NCBI GenBank assembly: GCA_003427395.1
Contig: BFEA01000749.1
Span: forward strand, 107,090 to 152,372
From: Chara braunii
Taxonomy: Eukaryota; Streptophyta; Charophyceae; Charales; Characeae
Length of the DNA stretch: 45,283 bases
Direction: 5' to 3'
Below the pieces are notes generated by a model. It worked only from the letters and a program-made list of their open reading frames with translations, was not told the origin of the DNA and searched no databases. The position numbers were made by a program, and so were the translations under genes. Below, piece after piece: positions 1 to 10,289 of the stretch; position 1 is the first letter of the stretch, and the number at the start of each line of letters is the position of its first letter.

Positions 1-113
1 TTTAATCTTATTTAAATATTTAGTAATCTACCATACTCTCTCTAATTGCTGAAGAGCGCTGTGTGACGACGGGGCTCGACGGATCTTGAACTCGACTGGC
101 CCCCTTCACCCTA
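1..113. other. Unassigned left edge
   Basis: AT-rich start followed by GC-richer sequence leading into the LTR-like fragment at 114. On the minus strand it may continue that fragment, but I cannot align it with the 6939 LTR beyond about base 114. Confidence 0.3.
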
Positions 114-219
114 CTGGTCGCCGAGGACCTCGGAAGCGGGCGCGGCGAAGTGACAAGCGCCGTAGCCCATGGCTTCAGCGAACGGTAGGTAGCCCCTCCC
201 CGGGTTTTCTCCCAACAAC
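114..219 (-). repeat. Fragment of a related LTR end, inverted relative to the giant element's LTR
   Basis: The reverse complement of this stretch aligns with the first ~105 bases of the LTR at 6939: shared blocks include CGGGGAGGGG, GTTCGCTGAAGCCA, GGGCTAC and GCGCCCGCTTCCGAGGTCCT, with many substitutions. It is therefore the terminus of a different, related element in the opposite orientation. No primer-binding site or second LTR is visible, so it is a solo end, a truncated copy or a window-edge fragment. It abuts the dispersed repeat at 220. Confidence 0.6.
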
Positions 220-1100
220 GCGCCGTGATGATTAGGTTCAGTAGTGATACCCTCGACAGAAGAGGTCGAAGGGTCAGTTGGGTTAATATTGTGTCCGGTA
301 GATTTACGACACGCACTGAGATTTGGTCTGGTACCTGTCTGTCTACCGGTACCAAAAATTTTCGTCTTTCCATCCTCGGCCTCCGAGTCGAGTACCCGCT
401 GCATCTACCTCTACTTAGTGAGGTACCGACCTACCTGCTACTTGAGTATTTTCCGCTACTCTAAAGTGTCGTGGGCTTCTTTTTCCCACCACTTGAGTGT
501 TTTCCCAACCACGACCCTCGGTGTCACGGTTACAGGTAAGTACCGGTCTGCGGGGCCTCCCAAGCAGCTAAGTACCCTTGCAGGACACACACATACTGAA
601 ACCGGCAGGCGTGCGGACCGGCACGCATACACACACACGAACTTCGAAATAAGCTCATCCTGCTAGTTGGGCTGAGCCAGAGCTCTATAGATACTAGAGC
701 TGCTCCCTTACTTTCCGAAGTGGGAGCTAGCTCAGTAGGTATTGGTGCAAAGCTATCATGAGACAGACCCGAGGATCGAATCTGCCCAACCACCGAAGTT
801 AGCTTCCTTTTACGAGGAGCTTTATTTTAGTCTTCAATCGGTTGAGGTAGCCGGGGCTCGAACCTGCGACCTATAGATCCGAGTTAGGTAGATTCAGTAG
901 ATTACAGTTAGCCCCGTTTGAAAACGGGGCATGCCACTTGGCAAGGCAAGGTGGTTAGTGGTTAGATTCTTTTGTTTTCTTTTATTTCTTTTCTTTTGTG
1001 TTTATTAGTTTGATTTCATCTTCCGTTTATTAATTTTCTTTCTTTCAATTTTTCGTCCCGTGATCTTCTTGGTGGATTCATTTTTATGAATCTACCGCGG
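220..1100 (+). repeat. Dispersed repeat family D, copy 1
   Basis: Aligns over most of its length with 38376-39290. Shared landmarks in the same order: GATGATTAGG.TCAGTAG near the start, ACGACAC.CAC, CTACCTGCTACTTGAGT, a CACACACAC tract, GTGGGAGCTAGC, a CTCGAACC box-B-like motif on the minus strand, a T-rich tract (about 968-1010) and ATGAATCTA.CG near the end. Two diverged copies 38 kb apart show a mobile or duplicated family. The tRNA-like boxes suggest a SINE relation, but no clear target duplication was seen. Confidence 0.65.
720..792 (+). other. tRNA-like segment (box A and box B) inside repeat D
   Basis: TAGCTCAGTAGG at 728-739 fits the tRNA internal promoter box A consensus, and GGATCGAATC at 773-782 resembles box B. 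The 45-base spacing is normal for tRNA genes. The cloverleaf does not close well: no clean 7-bp acceptor stem and no CCA. In the second copy (about 38888-38960) box A is degenerate and box B is lost. Best read as a tRNA-derived relic inside a repeat, not a functional tRNA gene. Confidence 0.3.
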
Positions 1101-1112
1101 AAAACAGGGTGG

Positions 1113-1238
1113 ATGCAGTTTGGTAACACAGCCAACGAACTGGCCGAGATGGTGAGTGACGGGCGGCCTGGACATCGACGCAAGATGCTCACGGAGCTCG
1201 AAAACCGGGGGCGCAACCTGGATACTTCGGGAGAGTAG
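1113..1238 (+). CDS. Possible short coding remnant, 41 codons
   Basis: Begins with ATG in the 3' part of the repeat and ends TAG. The translation is mixed polar (contains NTANELAEM and RPGHRRKMLTELE), unlike the low-complexity frames around it, so it may be a remnant exon or the start of a lost gene. At the corresponding place in copy 2 a different but similarly charged frame runs to 39567 (contains SIARAMEMVHGEQLRW). No family is recognised. Confidence 0.15.
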   Translation: MQFGNTANELAEMVSDGRPGHRRKMLTELENRGRNLDTSGE

Positions 1239-1385
1239 GAGAAGAGCGAGAATCACGCGGAGAGGTAACGCGAGGGAGATGCACGTGCAGTCAGACAAGC
1301 GAGACGGCAAGTAGAAGAAGGGGAAGGTGGAGGAGGAGAGAGTAGGAGAAGAAAAAGAAAGGAAAGGGGTTCAACGCGACAGAGA

Positions 1386-1591
1386 GATTGTTGTAATTAT
1401 CGATCTTGAACGAGGGATGACTAGTAAGAACGAGTCACTTGCTCACGCTGGTTACATCCCTGCCATTTGTACACACCGCCGACGCTCCTACCAATTGAAT
1501 GGTCCGGTGAGGTGTCTGGATTGCGGTGATCTTGGCGGTTTGCCGCTGGGGACTCTGTGAAAAGTTCGTTGAACCTTAATCATTTAGAGGG
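1386..1591 (+). pseudogene. Decayed 18S (SSU) rRNA 3'-end fragment, copy 1
   Basis: Recognisable 18S landmarks in order: GATCTTGAACGAGG, CTAGTAAG.ACGAGTCA, CTCACGCTGGTTAC, TTTGTACACACCGCC, GCTCCTACC.ATTGAATGG, TCCGGTGAGGTGT, GTTGAACCTTA and CATTTAGAGG. The match stops before the GTCGTAACAAGG that ends real 18S. Many substitutions and small indels mean it cannot be a working rRNA. The ATTGAATGGTCCGGTGA block is the green-plant form. It runs straight into a GAA/GGA purine tract. Confidence 0.9.
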
Positions 1592-1692
1592 GAAGAAGAA
1601 GAAGACAAAGGAGGAAAAGAAAGAAGGAGAAAGAAGAAGAAGAGGGAAAAGAGGAGAGAAGAAGGGGGAGGAGAGAAGAAGGGAAGGAGAGA
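1592..1692 (+). repeat. Purine tract (GAA/GGA)n
   Basis: About 100 bases of almost pure A and G directly behind the 18S fragment. A similar tract follows the second fragment (3657-3800), and others lie at 30700-30800 and 39540-39675. The long lysine/glutamate or serine/leucine frames here are translation of the repeat. Confidence 0.85.
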
Positions 1693-2394
1693 AAAATATT
1701 GGATTGCGCGGACGACAACGACGGTGGCGACGGGCGGACGACGACGAAGGCTTGAAGGCAACTTGAAGCGGGAACGAAAACAGGTTAGCTTTCGATCACG
1801 CGACTTACCCCGGGATACATCGATAAGAATAAAACAAAATAAAAAAAATAAATAAACAAAATAATAAACCTACCGCTATAATGTAGAAATATACATTACC
1901 ACATGTGTGTGTGCGTGGGACTGATAAGAGGGAGAGGTATGAACATGCACATGTGAAATGAAGAGAAAAGGGGAAGAAAGGGGAAAGGAATAAAGTGATG
2001 ATTACCTTACGAACTGCCGTTTTTATCATAGTGACCGCGATTGCCCTGCACATTGCTGCGTCCAACACACCCGAATGATATTGTGGTCAGATACGCCGAA
2101 CATATGACCACGATTACTCCTAGATGCTACGTATAGACAAAGGAAGAATGCACGGGGTGGAGCGAGCAACAGTAACGAGGTAGACGGCACGAGAGGAGAA
2201 GTAGAAGGAGGAGTATGAGGAGAAGAAATGAAAAGAGAGACGGCTCACCTGTAGGATGGTCAATCGCGAATGTGTGTATATGTGTGTGTGCGTGTGTGTG
2301 AGAGAAAGAGAGAGAAGGAGATCGAAGAAGGAGAGAGATCGAAGGGGGAGAGAGTCTATAAGCCTCCTAATCGATTCTCGCCGCACGCTACCTT
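1693..2394 (+). other. Gene-free stretch with simple repeats
   Basis: Contains GACGACGACG-type tracts (about 1708-1750), an A-rich run (1830-1870), and GTGTGT and GAGAGA runs (2270-2355) ahead of the first fold-back motif. No supported gene. Confidence 0.5.
1861..1903 (-). repeat. Fold-back motif core, reverse orientation
   Basis: Reads AACCTACCGCT...GTAGAAATATACATTACCA, the reverse-complement form of the core in the copies at 2395, 4398 and 40375. Only the core is preserved; the ATCGATAG arm is weak (ATCGATAAG lies at about 1819). Confidence 0.5.
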
Positions 2395-2489
2395 GATCGA
2401 TAGAACGAGCAAAAAAAAAAAAAAGGTGGCAGTGTATAATTCCACGTTTCAGCGGAAGATTCATTCCGTTTAGCTCATCCTATCGATGG
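2395..2489 (+). repeat. Fold-back repeat, copy 1
   Basis: Arms GATCGATAGAACGAGC and GCTCATCCTATCGATGG are inverted repeats around a core GTGGCAGTGTATAATTCC...CAGCGGAAGATTCATTCC. A GTGTGTGTGAGACGTTCATG tail follows, shared with copies 3 and 5. The structure suggests a small MITE or fold-back element, or a transcribed hairpin. Confidence 0.7.
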
Positions 2490-2637
2490 GATGTGTGTGT
2501 GTGAGACGTTCATGATTCGACCAAAAAGAGAGAGAGTTCGTCTTCTTCCTTCTCTCAGTCCACCTTCTTCTCCTCACCCTCTTGCCGCCTGACTTCTCGG
2601 TAGCAGCAGACTACGACAGGGAGAAAGAGAGAGTTGC

Positions 2638-2960
2638 GACTTGAGACTAGACAACATTGGGATTCAGACATTTTGACGAGGGACGTTTTGGGCCTGTGCC
2701 GAAGACTTGGTGATGACGACATTCCCATCTTCCCCTCTTCTTCGTCTAACCTCCCTCTTCTTTGTCTTTGTATGGTTGGGGCTGGCACAGTTTCCCGTGT
2801 AAAGCGCCAGACCCCTTTGCACTATGGAATGATGATGATAATGTATGATCGGGGCTGCATTGCAATATTGATTGTTCGGATCATCGTACCTAAGTCTTCC
2901 ACTACGCTATCTCGTACTTTGTACGGGAGATCGGTTTTCGATCCGGTCTGCATCGATACA
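2638..2960 (+). repeat. Dispersed repeat family C, copy 1
   Basis: Aligns with 3806-4130 (shared TCAGACATTTTGACGA, ACATTCCCATCT, TTCCCGTGT, AGCGCCAGACCCCTTTGCAC, TGCATTGC) and with 30527-30690, the sequence bordering the giant element on the right. Confidence 0.65.
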
Positions 2961-3102
2961 ATAGGCAACGGGGGGGCGCGTGTGTGTGAGGGAGAGAAGG
3001 AGAAAGTGAGAGAGAGAAAGAGATGGAGATCAAAGAAAGGAGAGAAGGAGAGAGAGGGAAAGAGACTATAAGTCCCCTACCCGCTTCTCGCCGCATGCTA
3101 CT

Positions 3103-3195
3103 TAGAACGGTAGAATGAGCTAATAAAAAAATAGTAGTGTATATTTCCATGTTGCATCGGAAGATTCATTCTATTTTGCACATCCTAACGACGGA
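3103..3195 (+). repeat. Fold-back repeat, copy 2 (diverged)
   Basis: Core AGTAGTGTATATTTCCATG...CGGAAGATTCATTC is clear. The outer arms are mutated (AACGGTAG and CCTAACGACGG), so the stem is weaker than in the other copies. Confidence 0.6.
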
Positions 3196-3356
3196 GTATG
3201 TATGTATGCATACACGGGTGCATGGGCATGCATGCATGTATGGGAGAGTGTGTGTGTAAGAGTACGAGAGAGAGATTCTTGATAATCTATGACCATCGTC
3301 GTCGCCGTCGTGAAAAATTTCATAAAGGTAGCTAGAATACATTTATTATGACTTAC

Positions 3357-3440
3357 TTATATTATTATTGTTATTACTAATATTGTTATTATTATATTAC
3401 TATTTCTACTATTATTTATTATTATATATATATATATATT
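3357..3440 (+). repeat. TTA-rich microsatellite and (TA)n
   Basis: Interrupted ATT/TTA repeats ending in about 10 TA units directly upstream of the second 18S fragment. Confidence 0.85.
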
Positions 3441-3451
3441 TGATATGAATA

Positions 3452-3656
3452 GATTGTTGCAATTTTCGATCTTAAACAAGAAATGCCTAGTAAGCACGAG
3501 TCATCAGCTCGCGCTGATTACGTTCGTGCCCTTTGTACACGCCGCCGTCACTCCTACCGATTGAGTAGTCCGGTGAAGTGTCTGGATTGCGTTGATCTCG
3601 GTGGTTTGCCGTTGGGGGTGATGTGAAAGGTTCATTGAACCTTATCATTAAGAGGA
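3452..3656 (+). pseudogene. Decayed 18S (SSU) rRNA 3'-end fragment, copy 2
   Basis: Same segment as 1386-1591 and better preserved in places: CCTAGTAAGCACGAGTCA, TCAGCTCGCGCTGATTACG, CCCTTTGTACACGCCGCC, TCCTACCGATTGAGT, GTCCGGTGAAGTGT and CATTGAACCTTATCATT. Starts at the same GATTGTTG and ends at the same place before the true 18S 3' end, again followed by purine repeats. The shared endpoints suggest duplication as part of a repeat unit rather than two separate captures. Confidence 0.9.
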
Positions 3657-3805
3657 AGAAGAAGGAATAGCGGGGGAAGCAAAGGAAAAAGAAGAAGAAG
3701 GAGAAGGAGAAGAAGGAGGGAAGTAAAAAAAGAGGAGAAGAGAAAGAACGGAGAGATGGGAAGAAGATAGAAAGGTGGAAAAAAGAGAGAGAAAGAGAGA
3801 GTTTG
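3657..3805 (+). repeat. Purine tract behind 18S copy 2
   Basis: GAAGAAGGAG-type repeat, same position relative to the rRNA fragment as in copy 1. Confidence 0.8.
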
Positions 3806-4130
3806 GTGACATTTGAATCCAGACACGATGTTGGACTTTAGACATTTTTGACGAAGGAGTAGGTGGGATCTGGCGACTTTCCCATCTCCCCTCCTCATCG
3901 TCTGTGCATGATCTGGACTGACGCGTTATTCCCGTATGCAGCGCCAGGTCCTTTTTCACTATGTGATGAGGGAGAACTATGATTGGTCTGCGTTGCTACA
4001 TTGATTGGGCTCGGCATTTGTATTTTAGCATTCTGCTGCATTGTCTTGCACTACGTACGAAAGGTCAGAAGCGGTCAGGTCAGATCTTGCATCTAAATCT
4101 TCCCTAAGCTAATCAACATTGTTTGTGCGT
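3806..4130 (+). repeat. Dispersed repeat family C, copy 2
   Basis: Diverged match to 2638-2960 in the same order and strand. Together with the 18S fragment and the fold-back repeat it forms a unit that appears at least partly duplicated across 1.4-4.5 kb. Confidence 0.6.
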
Positions 4131-4397
4131 ATGAGAATGCACATTGCTAGTCGAGGTTCCACTTGCACAAGCATTGTCCATTCAGTCCTTTTATCATGTT
4201 GCGGACCTTCGGCTATCGCCTACGTCACACATCAAGAAATATAACCGAGCGGGAAAGTATGAGAGAGAGAAAGGTCGAAGGGAGAGAGAGATAGATCGAG
4301 GAGAATGGGAAAGGTGCATGTGTATGAGAGAGAGAGAGGGAGACGATACGTCTCCAACCTTGGATAAACAGCTAAATCTACTCGCCACTCGCTACTC

Positions 4398-4490
4398 GGA
4401 CCGACTGAACAAGCAAATCAAGAAGTGGCAGTATATATTTCCCCGTTTCAGCTGAAGATTCCTTCTGATTTTGCTCGTCCTATCGATGGA
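4398..4490 (+). repeat. Fold-back repeat, copy 3
   Basis: GAGCAA is changed to AAGCAAATCA on the left arm, with TGATTTTGCTCGTCCTATCG on the right; the core GTGGCAGTATATATTTCC is well kept. Followed by GAGACGTTCATGATTCGAC as in copies 1 and 5. Confidence 0.65.
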
Positions 4491-5460
4491 ATGTGAGAGT
4501 GTGAGACGTTCATGATTCGACAGAGAAGAGAGAGAGAGAGAGAGGGAGAGATTTCTTCTTCTCTCTCTTATTCCCCATCTCTTCTTCACCCTCTCCCTGT
4601 CTGACTCTTCAGTATCTGCGGATTATGGGAGAGAGAGAGAGAAAAAAAAAAAAAACAACCGCTGCTATGACATGTCCCACACGTGTCACGATTAGGCGAC
4701 ATGTTTTTGTCCGAGTGACTATCAGCTGAGAGGTTAGCCGCGCGTAATGTTGCCGAGGTCCCTTGTCATATAAGAATGTTGTTCGGCGCTCTGCATCGTC
4801 AGTGGACGGTCCATTTGACTTGCTTATCGTATTCGCGGCAGTCGAGCGTGGAATGGGTCCCATCACAGACATCGGCTATGGTTGGCAACGGTCGGAAGGC
4901 CTCGTCTCACCACTCGCCGCATACGGTGTTGAATCGCAAGTGCATCTTCACTTAGAAGATGGAAAGATGCATGCGGCATGTATTTTTTTGTTTCTCACAT
5001 TCGTTGAATGGTGGAGCAAGGGTCCTTGTACGCTGGAAATCTTTGGCTATGGCTTCCGTTCTTCCCCATCCTCCCTTCATCAAGATTGATGGCACGAGAG
5101 AGCCGAAGAAGAGCTCTTGTGTCGGGTATTCATGACATCAGGCCGATGTGTCCGCCGTCGTCCGCTGATCGGGTGCCACGTGTACGCTATCCACTAACCG
5201 GGTGCCACATGCCTGTCGTTCGTGATCGTGTGCCATCTGTCCGCCATAGAACGGCTATTCATGACGCGTACCGGTTTTGTTGAGAGGAGTTGGCTTGGGA
5301 TACAGTATGACATAATCGCATGTCACGCGTCTACAGTGGGATGTGGGAGCGACTGTAATCCGCAGCGAAAAGCACGGGATTATGCCACGTGTCACGTGGA
5401 TCAACTGCGAAATTTACGATTCAAGTGACAAGCGCAAGGTCATGCCACGTGTCCGCCGGC
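4491..5460 (+). other. Gene-free stretch with recurring CACGTGT words
   Basis: GA microsatellite (4524-4550), then sequence in which variants of TGCCACGTGT recur: near 4670, 5175, 5203, 5228, 5319, 5390 and 5444. Spacing is irregular (25-90 bases). CACGTG is the plant G-box core, but with no gene in sight a decayed tandem repeat is as likely as a regulatory cluster. Open frames here (up to 108 codons) show no recognisable domain. Confidence 0.4.
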
Positions 5461-6736
5461 AAGTGTTCGACATTCCCATGCACAGTTGCTTCTTCACGGA
5501 TCCTGGTCAGGTGTTGTGGAAAGGGTAGATGGTTGTGACAGGGCACGCACTCACAGACACACACACTCATACGTACACACACAGAGAAAGAGAGAGGAGA
5601 TGGAGAAGGAAGAGAGAAAAAGGAGGGAGAGAGAGGAGATGGAGAAGGAAGAGAGAGAAGGAGAGAGAGAGAGTGAGAGAGAGAGAAGGAGAGGGAGGAG
5701 GAGAGCACTTACCTGACCGTGCGATCGAACGATTGCGGCTTCCTTCATGATACTTTCGTCGAAAAGGATTAACGAATGAATGAATCTCCCACTGTAACAT
5801 TAAAATCTACACTACTACTATATGTGTGTGTGCTAATGTGCGTGAGAGAGAGAGATCGTGTAAGTCTCCGATCTCGCGGCATGCTCCGTATACTCCCATT
5901 TACAGATCTAGCAAAGACGAATGGATTTGACACTAGATAATGAGCATATGCACTACTATAGTGTGCGTGATTGAGTGTATTAGTCACTAGTCTAGCGGCT
6001 TATTCCCCGGAGACTTTCAGCACAAAGATGAACGGCATAGGGTGAAACTATCGCTAGAACATGGTGATCTATACTACTATGTACGTGTGTATGCACTCGT
6101 GAGGGTATGTGTGTGTGAATGAGAGAGAGGGTATCTTCCTTGTTGGTTTAGTGAATGCACATGGAGAAGCGCAACAACCGACATCTTCCCGTACATACCG
6201 GTGCTTCTTACGAACTCTGATAACCCCTTCCCATTTCACCATCCCCTGTGCTTTTGAGACATGGGGGTCATTATAGTGTGTGAGGAAGGGGGCTCTAAAC
6301 AACTACCACACACTGAGATGTGAGAGAGAGAGATGCGGGGGAGGCCAGAAAGAGACAGAAAGAAAGAAAGAGGGGAGAGAGAGATCGACGAGAAGAGGAG
6401 AAAGAGAAAGAAAGAGGGAGGGACTGTGCAAAAGAATGTCCTTTATGTAACTCTGACACATGCTACTTCGTGTCTTCTTTGCCTTTTTGGCCTTCTTGGA
6501 AATATTTTGAGATACATGCTGTCACTATGACTCTAAGCATGGGGCGTATATGCAAGATCGCTTGATCACAAATATATCCAGAGAACACGTTAAACAAAGT
6601 CTGATTTTGAATCTTTACCAAAACATCAATGGGGCAACGGGTTGGATTCTCAAAAAAGTCCAGAGTTTTTGCACAGCGCAAAGCAAGAAAACGATGCTGC
6701 TGATCTCTGAAGATCGCTATCGCTCATCTCCCTAGC
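5461..6736 (+). other. Simple-repeat belt, no supported gene
   Basis: CACACA then GAGAGA-rich tract (5545-5705), two decayed fold-back cores in reverse orientation (5775-5816, 6043-6077; a third weak one near 5915), GTGTGT/GAGAGA runs, and another purine tract at 6316-6420. The sequence 6430-6736 is ordinary complexity with no supported gene. Confidence 0.5.
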
Positions 6737-6767
6737 ATTAATATTAATATTATTATTATTATTAGTG

Positions 6768-6826
<59 letters not shown>

Positions 6827-6842
6827 TTATTGTTCTTATTAT
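6737..6842 (+). repeat. TTA microsatellite
   Basis: Over 25 near-perfect ATT units. One of about ten TTA tracts in the window, all outside the giant element. Confidence 0.9.
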
Positions 6843-6879
6843 TTTGCAAACAAAACTTGACGTAGTTCTCATTTCCCGT

Positions 6880-6938
6880 ACGTATAGACAAATGACATTG
6901 AAGTATAGGCTGAATAGAATCGGCCATCTGTAGTCCGT
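6880..6938 (+). repeat. Left half of interrupted repeat family B (target of the giant element)
   Basis: ATTGAAGTATAGGCTGAATAG...GCCATCTGTAGT matches the same part of family B at 30948, 31191, 40697 and 41922. In those copies CTGTAGTCTGG runs on into GAGCGCCAG; here the match is cut by the LTR and the GAGCGCTAG half reappears at 30531. Confidence 0.6.
6935..6938. other. Target-site duplication CCGT, left
   Basis: CCGT directly before the LTR's TGTGAGG. The same four bases follow the right LTR at 30527-30530. Ty3/gypsy elements usually make 5 bp; only 4 match here. Confidence 0.6.
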
Positions 6939-8399
6939 TGTGAGGAAACTCGGGGAGGGGCGCCTACTGTTCGCTGAAGCCAAGGGCTACAACGTCTGTC
7001 ACCCGCTGCGCCCGCTTCCGAGGTCCTCAGCGACCGGCAGGGTTGGTTTGCTTGTTCTGCCTGTCACTCTCCCTACTCTCGAAAGAATTGTTTTACTCAG
7101 TTGCGTTTCCCTTTTTTTTTTTTTGATGAATTCGAAATACTAAGCCAGACAGAACTGGTACACTTTGTCTCTTGTTCACATGTTTAACAGTCAGAGCAAT
7201 ATAGTAGTCAATCAATCAATTGGGCGACTCAGGGGTAATGCACTCCANCCTCGATTGGGACTCGAGCNAATCGAGTGGCTCNGATTATAATTTGGCTTAT
7301 CACAATCACCGTCTCTCGTCTCAGACTTCTTTCAGTCTCTCTCCACCGATCGACACGCACCACAAAAANCTAGTGGTAATACGTTGGACTAATANCCGAG
7401 TTCCAAGTGCTCTCCCNAAGTTCNGGAGCGCATGAGCAATGCGGTTCGGTTTCAGTTGTCCCTCCTGCAGTTCGATGCAACATCAACTCACTTGTGCACT
7501 TCCAAGTGACCCACACTAACAATAATAAGTTGGGGAGATCCTGGTCTGTGGAGTCCAGCTTAACACCCGTCACAGAGGGCCAGCTTAACCCATGCCAAAG
7601 CGGTGTTCGACAATCATGAGTAAACATGAGATCGTACAATAAGAGGCCAATCAGCTCCCTGCTCTCGTTGTGCTCTCCCCTCCTTTGTTCCCCTTGTTGT
7701 CTACAGTCCCTCCATTGTAGGTCGAAAACAGCATAGAAAGGTGAATGGAGACAATACTGATTGGAAAATAGGACGTTTCCCTCTGCCTCACTCAGTGTCC
7801 CTCACTCGCCCGTGCGGTAATATCCGGGTTGAGCGGTCCACCCCAAATTTGGCGATTTATCGCTCCATGAAGGATTCTCCAAAATTCCTGAATTTTTAAA
7901 CATTGAAAGATTAGGTAGCGATCTTTCTAGGAAAAATATCGAACAAAAATAAATAACTCATCTCGCCCATGAAACAATCACCGCGCCAATCCCTTGCACA
8001 ATCTGGTTTACACAGTGCAATTTGTTGGCTTACAGAGGGGTACTCGAACTTTCCCGATTTTTCCCGCTCCAAAGAACATGAATCAGAGTTTGAAACATTA
8101 GATTCCCGTAGGATAGCTTGTGATCTTTTAATNAAAAAAAAAAAAAAAAAAAAATCATTCTGACCATGAAACAATCTCACTTGCATATCCTAGTTTTGAC
8201 ACTGGACAGTTTGTAGACTGAAGGGAGGAGTACTCCAACTTCCCTGTTCCACGTATCTCTCTCCCACTACACTCTCTCTCTCTGCACACTCTCTGACTAT
8301 GTGTACACTCTCTCTCTCACCGCACACTCCCTCTCATATCAGAGTTGCACGTACCTGTTCGCCTGCCAGCCGAACATTAGATTGCGTGATCGGTGGGTT

Positions 8400-8525
8400 G
8401 GCTGGCCAGCAGAACACTTGAGTACCAACCCACTGGAACTGGCTCGATTCCGCTAGCAGCGGATACACTTGATTGGCTGGCCTGCAGAACACTTGAGTAC
8501 TAGGCCACTGGATCTAGCTCGTTTC
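8400..8525 (-). repeat. Two-copy ~75-bp tandem repeat inside the LTR
   Basis: GCTGGCCAGCAGAACACTTG at 8401 and GCTGGCCTGCAGAACACTTG at 8476, both followed by AGTAC...CCACTGGA and CTCG. Also present at 26799-26920 in the other LTR. Confidence 0.75.
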
Positions 8526-8869
8526 TGATCTCACCCCTTTCTTCACTTACCGTCGTGGTGNTCTTGGCTCATCCCTGAATGTGTCCCATAAGTATTCTGG
8601 TCGGGCAAAGTCAAAACAAGGGCCAAGTCTGTAGTGCACAACCTCCCTATCTTGGCAGTACTTCAGATCAGAATGGCAGATCAAGCNTGCATTCGAGTTC
8701 AATNAGAGCCTTGCCAATCCGTCTACCATCCTTGCATGGTACATCGATAATCATTTTCTAATTTCACTTGTGTCTCTGAAGGGCCCGCTGGCTCAGACAT
8801 GGCACATTTCACAGTTTCTGATCTCTTNCCTAGTGGCAAGGGATGCGCTGTCCGAAAGCGGTAATGGCA

Positions 8870-9075
8870 GATCTGTGGCCCACCTTCAGCGGTAATGTGA
8901 AATCCTTGATTGTCCGCCAACAGCGGGAATGTGAAATCCCTGATTGCCCGCCAACAGCGGGAATGTGAAATACTAGATGGCCGCCAACAGCGGGAATGTG
9001 AAATGCTCGATTGGCTGTTCTGCAAAAGTGACCGCACCCACCAACAGCGGGAGTGTTAAATACTTGATTGGCTGT
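8870..9075 (-). repeat. LTR minisatellite, ~36-bp unit
   Basis: About five units built on CCGCCAACAGCGGGAATGTG plus AAAT.C..GATT. The other LTR enters the same repeat at 27286 and is then lost in the assembly gap at 27357, so the copy number there is unknown. Confidence 0.85.
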
Positions 9076-9182
9076 TCTACCGTCAGCACCTCCCAGGAGC
9101 GGGACTACTTGATCGGCTGAAGCTGGCTGTTCCCGCCAGGTCTCCTTTCCATTTACCGCTCACCCGCTCTCCCTCTCTCACT

Positions 9183-9226
9183 TAGTCCACTCTCTCTCTC
9201 TCACTCAGTCTGCTTTCTCTCTCCCA

Positions 9227-9283
<57 letters not shown>
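9183..9283 (-). repeat. (CT)n microsatellite in the LTR
   Basis: Long CT run on the plus strand (GA on the element's sense strand). The right LTR has the same run at 27886-27959, just after the gap. Confidence 0.9.
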
Positions 9284-9287
<4 letters not shown>

Positions 9288-10289
9288 GCAGACCCCCGCT
9301 CCCGCTGTGCAGCCCCCTTCTCTCTCGCTCTCCCTCTCACACACGAGTAACCGCCTGAGCGCTGATGCGTCTCGCGCCCGGCTCTCCCCTCTCTCCCGGC
9401 GTAACTGCCTAGGCGCCGATGTCTCCACATCCAGCTCGTCTCGCACTCCGCAACTGCTTGACGCCGGGCACACCTGGCAAGCAATCCCCATTTCCTTCAC
9501 TGTTCTCCCCTATATCCCCTTCAGTCCCGTGGCCTGACCGACCAGGGCCTTCTCGGAGTGCAAGTGTGTAGGAAGTAGTCCGCCGCGCCACAGAGGAAAA
9601 AAGAAAACAGTGGTATCNGTCACACAGGCTCGGCGTCCANAGTACCCATGGACCAGCTTCGGCCCATTGGCACAGACAGCTCCGATGAGTTGGCAATGGT
9701 TCCGAGCCGAGATAGCCCCCTGCATCCCCCTCTTTGCCACGGGCTTCAGCGAGTCAGTGATATCTGAGCGACTAAGCACTTAGGCCCGTAGTGGCCACGG
9801 CGTAGGGGCAGGGGCCCCCATGCGAATCCACCAGTACCGCCAGTTTCCACACGGTACCTTGCGAAACCGCCTGGCCCTTCAGACCCTGCAGTACCAGTAA
9901 TCTTCGGGTAGCAGAAGTAGTNCCTTGAGCCAGACAAGCTGAGCCCAATCCCACCAAAAAAAAAAAACAGCTCTGCAGCCAACCCCCCCTTAGTCTGCAT
10001 ATGTCTAAAGGTTAACACTTCTATCTGCCGCTGGCCACACTACCCGTATACCGGCAGTTTGACGGTACCAAGTCCCATAGAACCGGAGCAAATGTGGCAA
10101 TCTCCGACCGAGCGTTGGATCAGCGAGCGTAAGTGTCCCAGGCTAGTACACACCAAAATAGTGGTACCCCGTTGCGGTGTCCCATGGAACAAGTTGCGGC
10201 GTCACCATACCAATTCCGAACCTTGAACTAGCCAACTAGAACTTGTCTCGACGTTATACCTCAGCAATCCGTACCTGTCAATGCCAAAC

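Noticed and set aside
720-792. Functional tRNA gene
   Set aside because: Boxes fit but the acceptor and anticodon stems do not fold, and the sequence is part of a dispersed repeat.
1327-2068. Genes from Arg/Glu/Lys, Ser/Leu or Thr/His-rich open frames (also 5486-5800, 9182-9484, 39255-40162, 42600-45033)
   Set aside because: These are translations of GA, GT, GAA or CACAGTG repeats; both strands are open, as expected for simple sequence.
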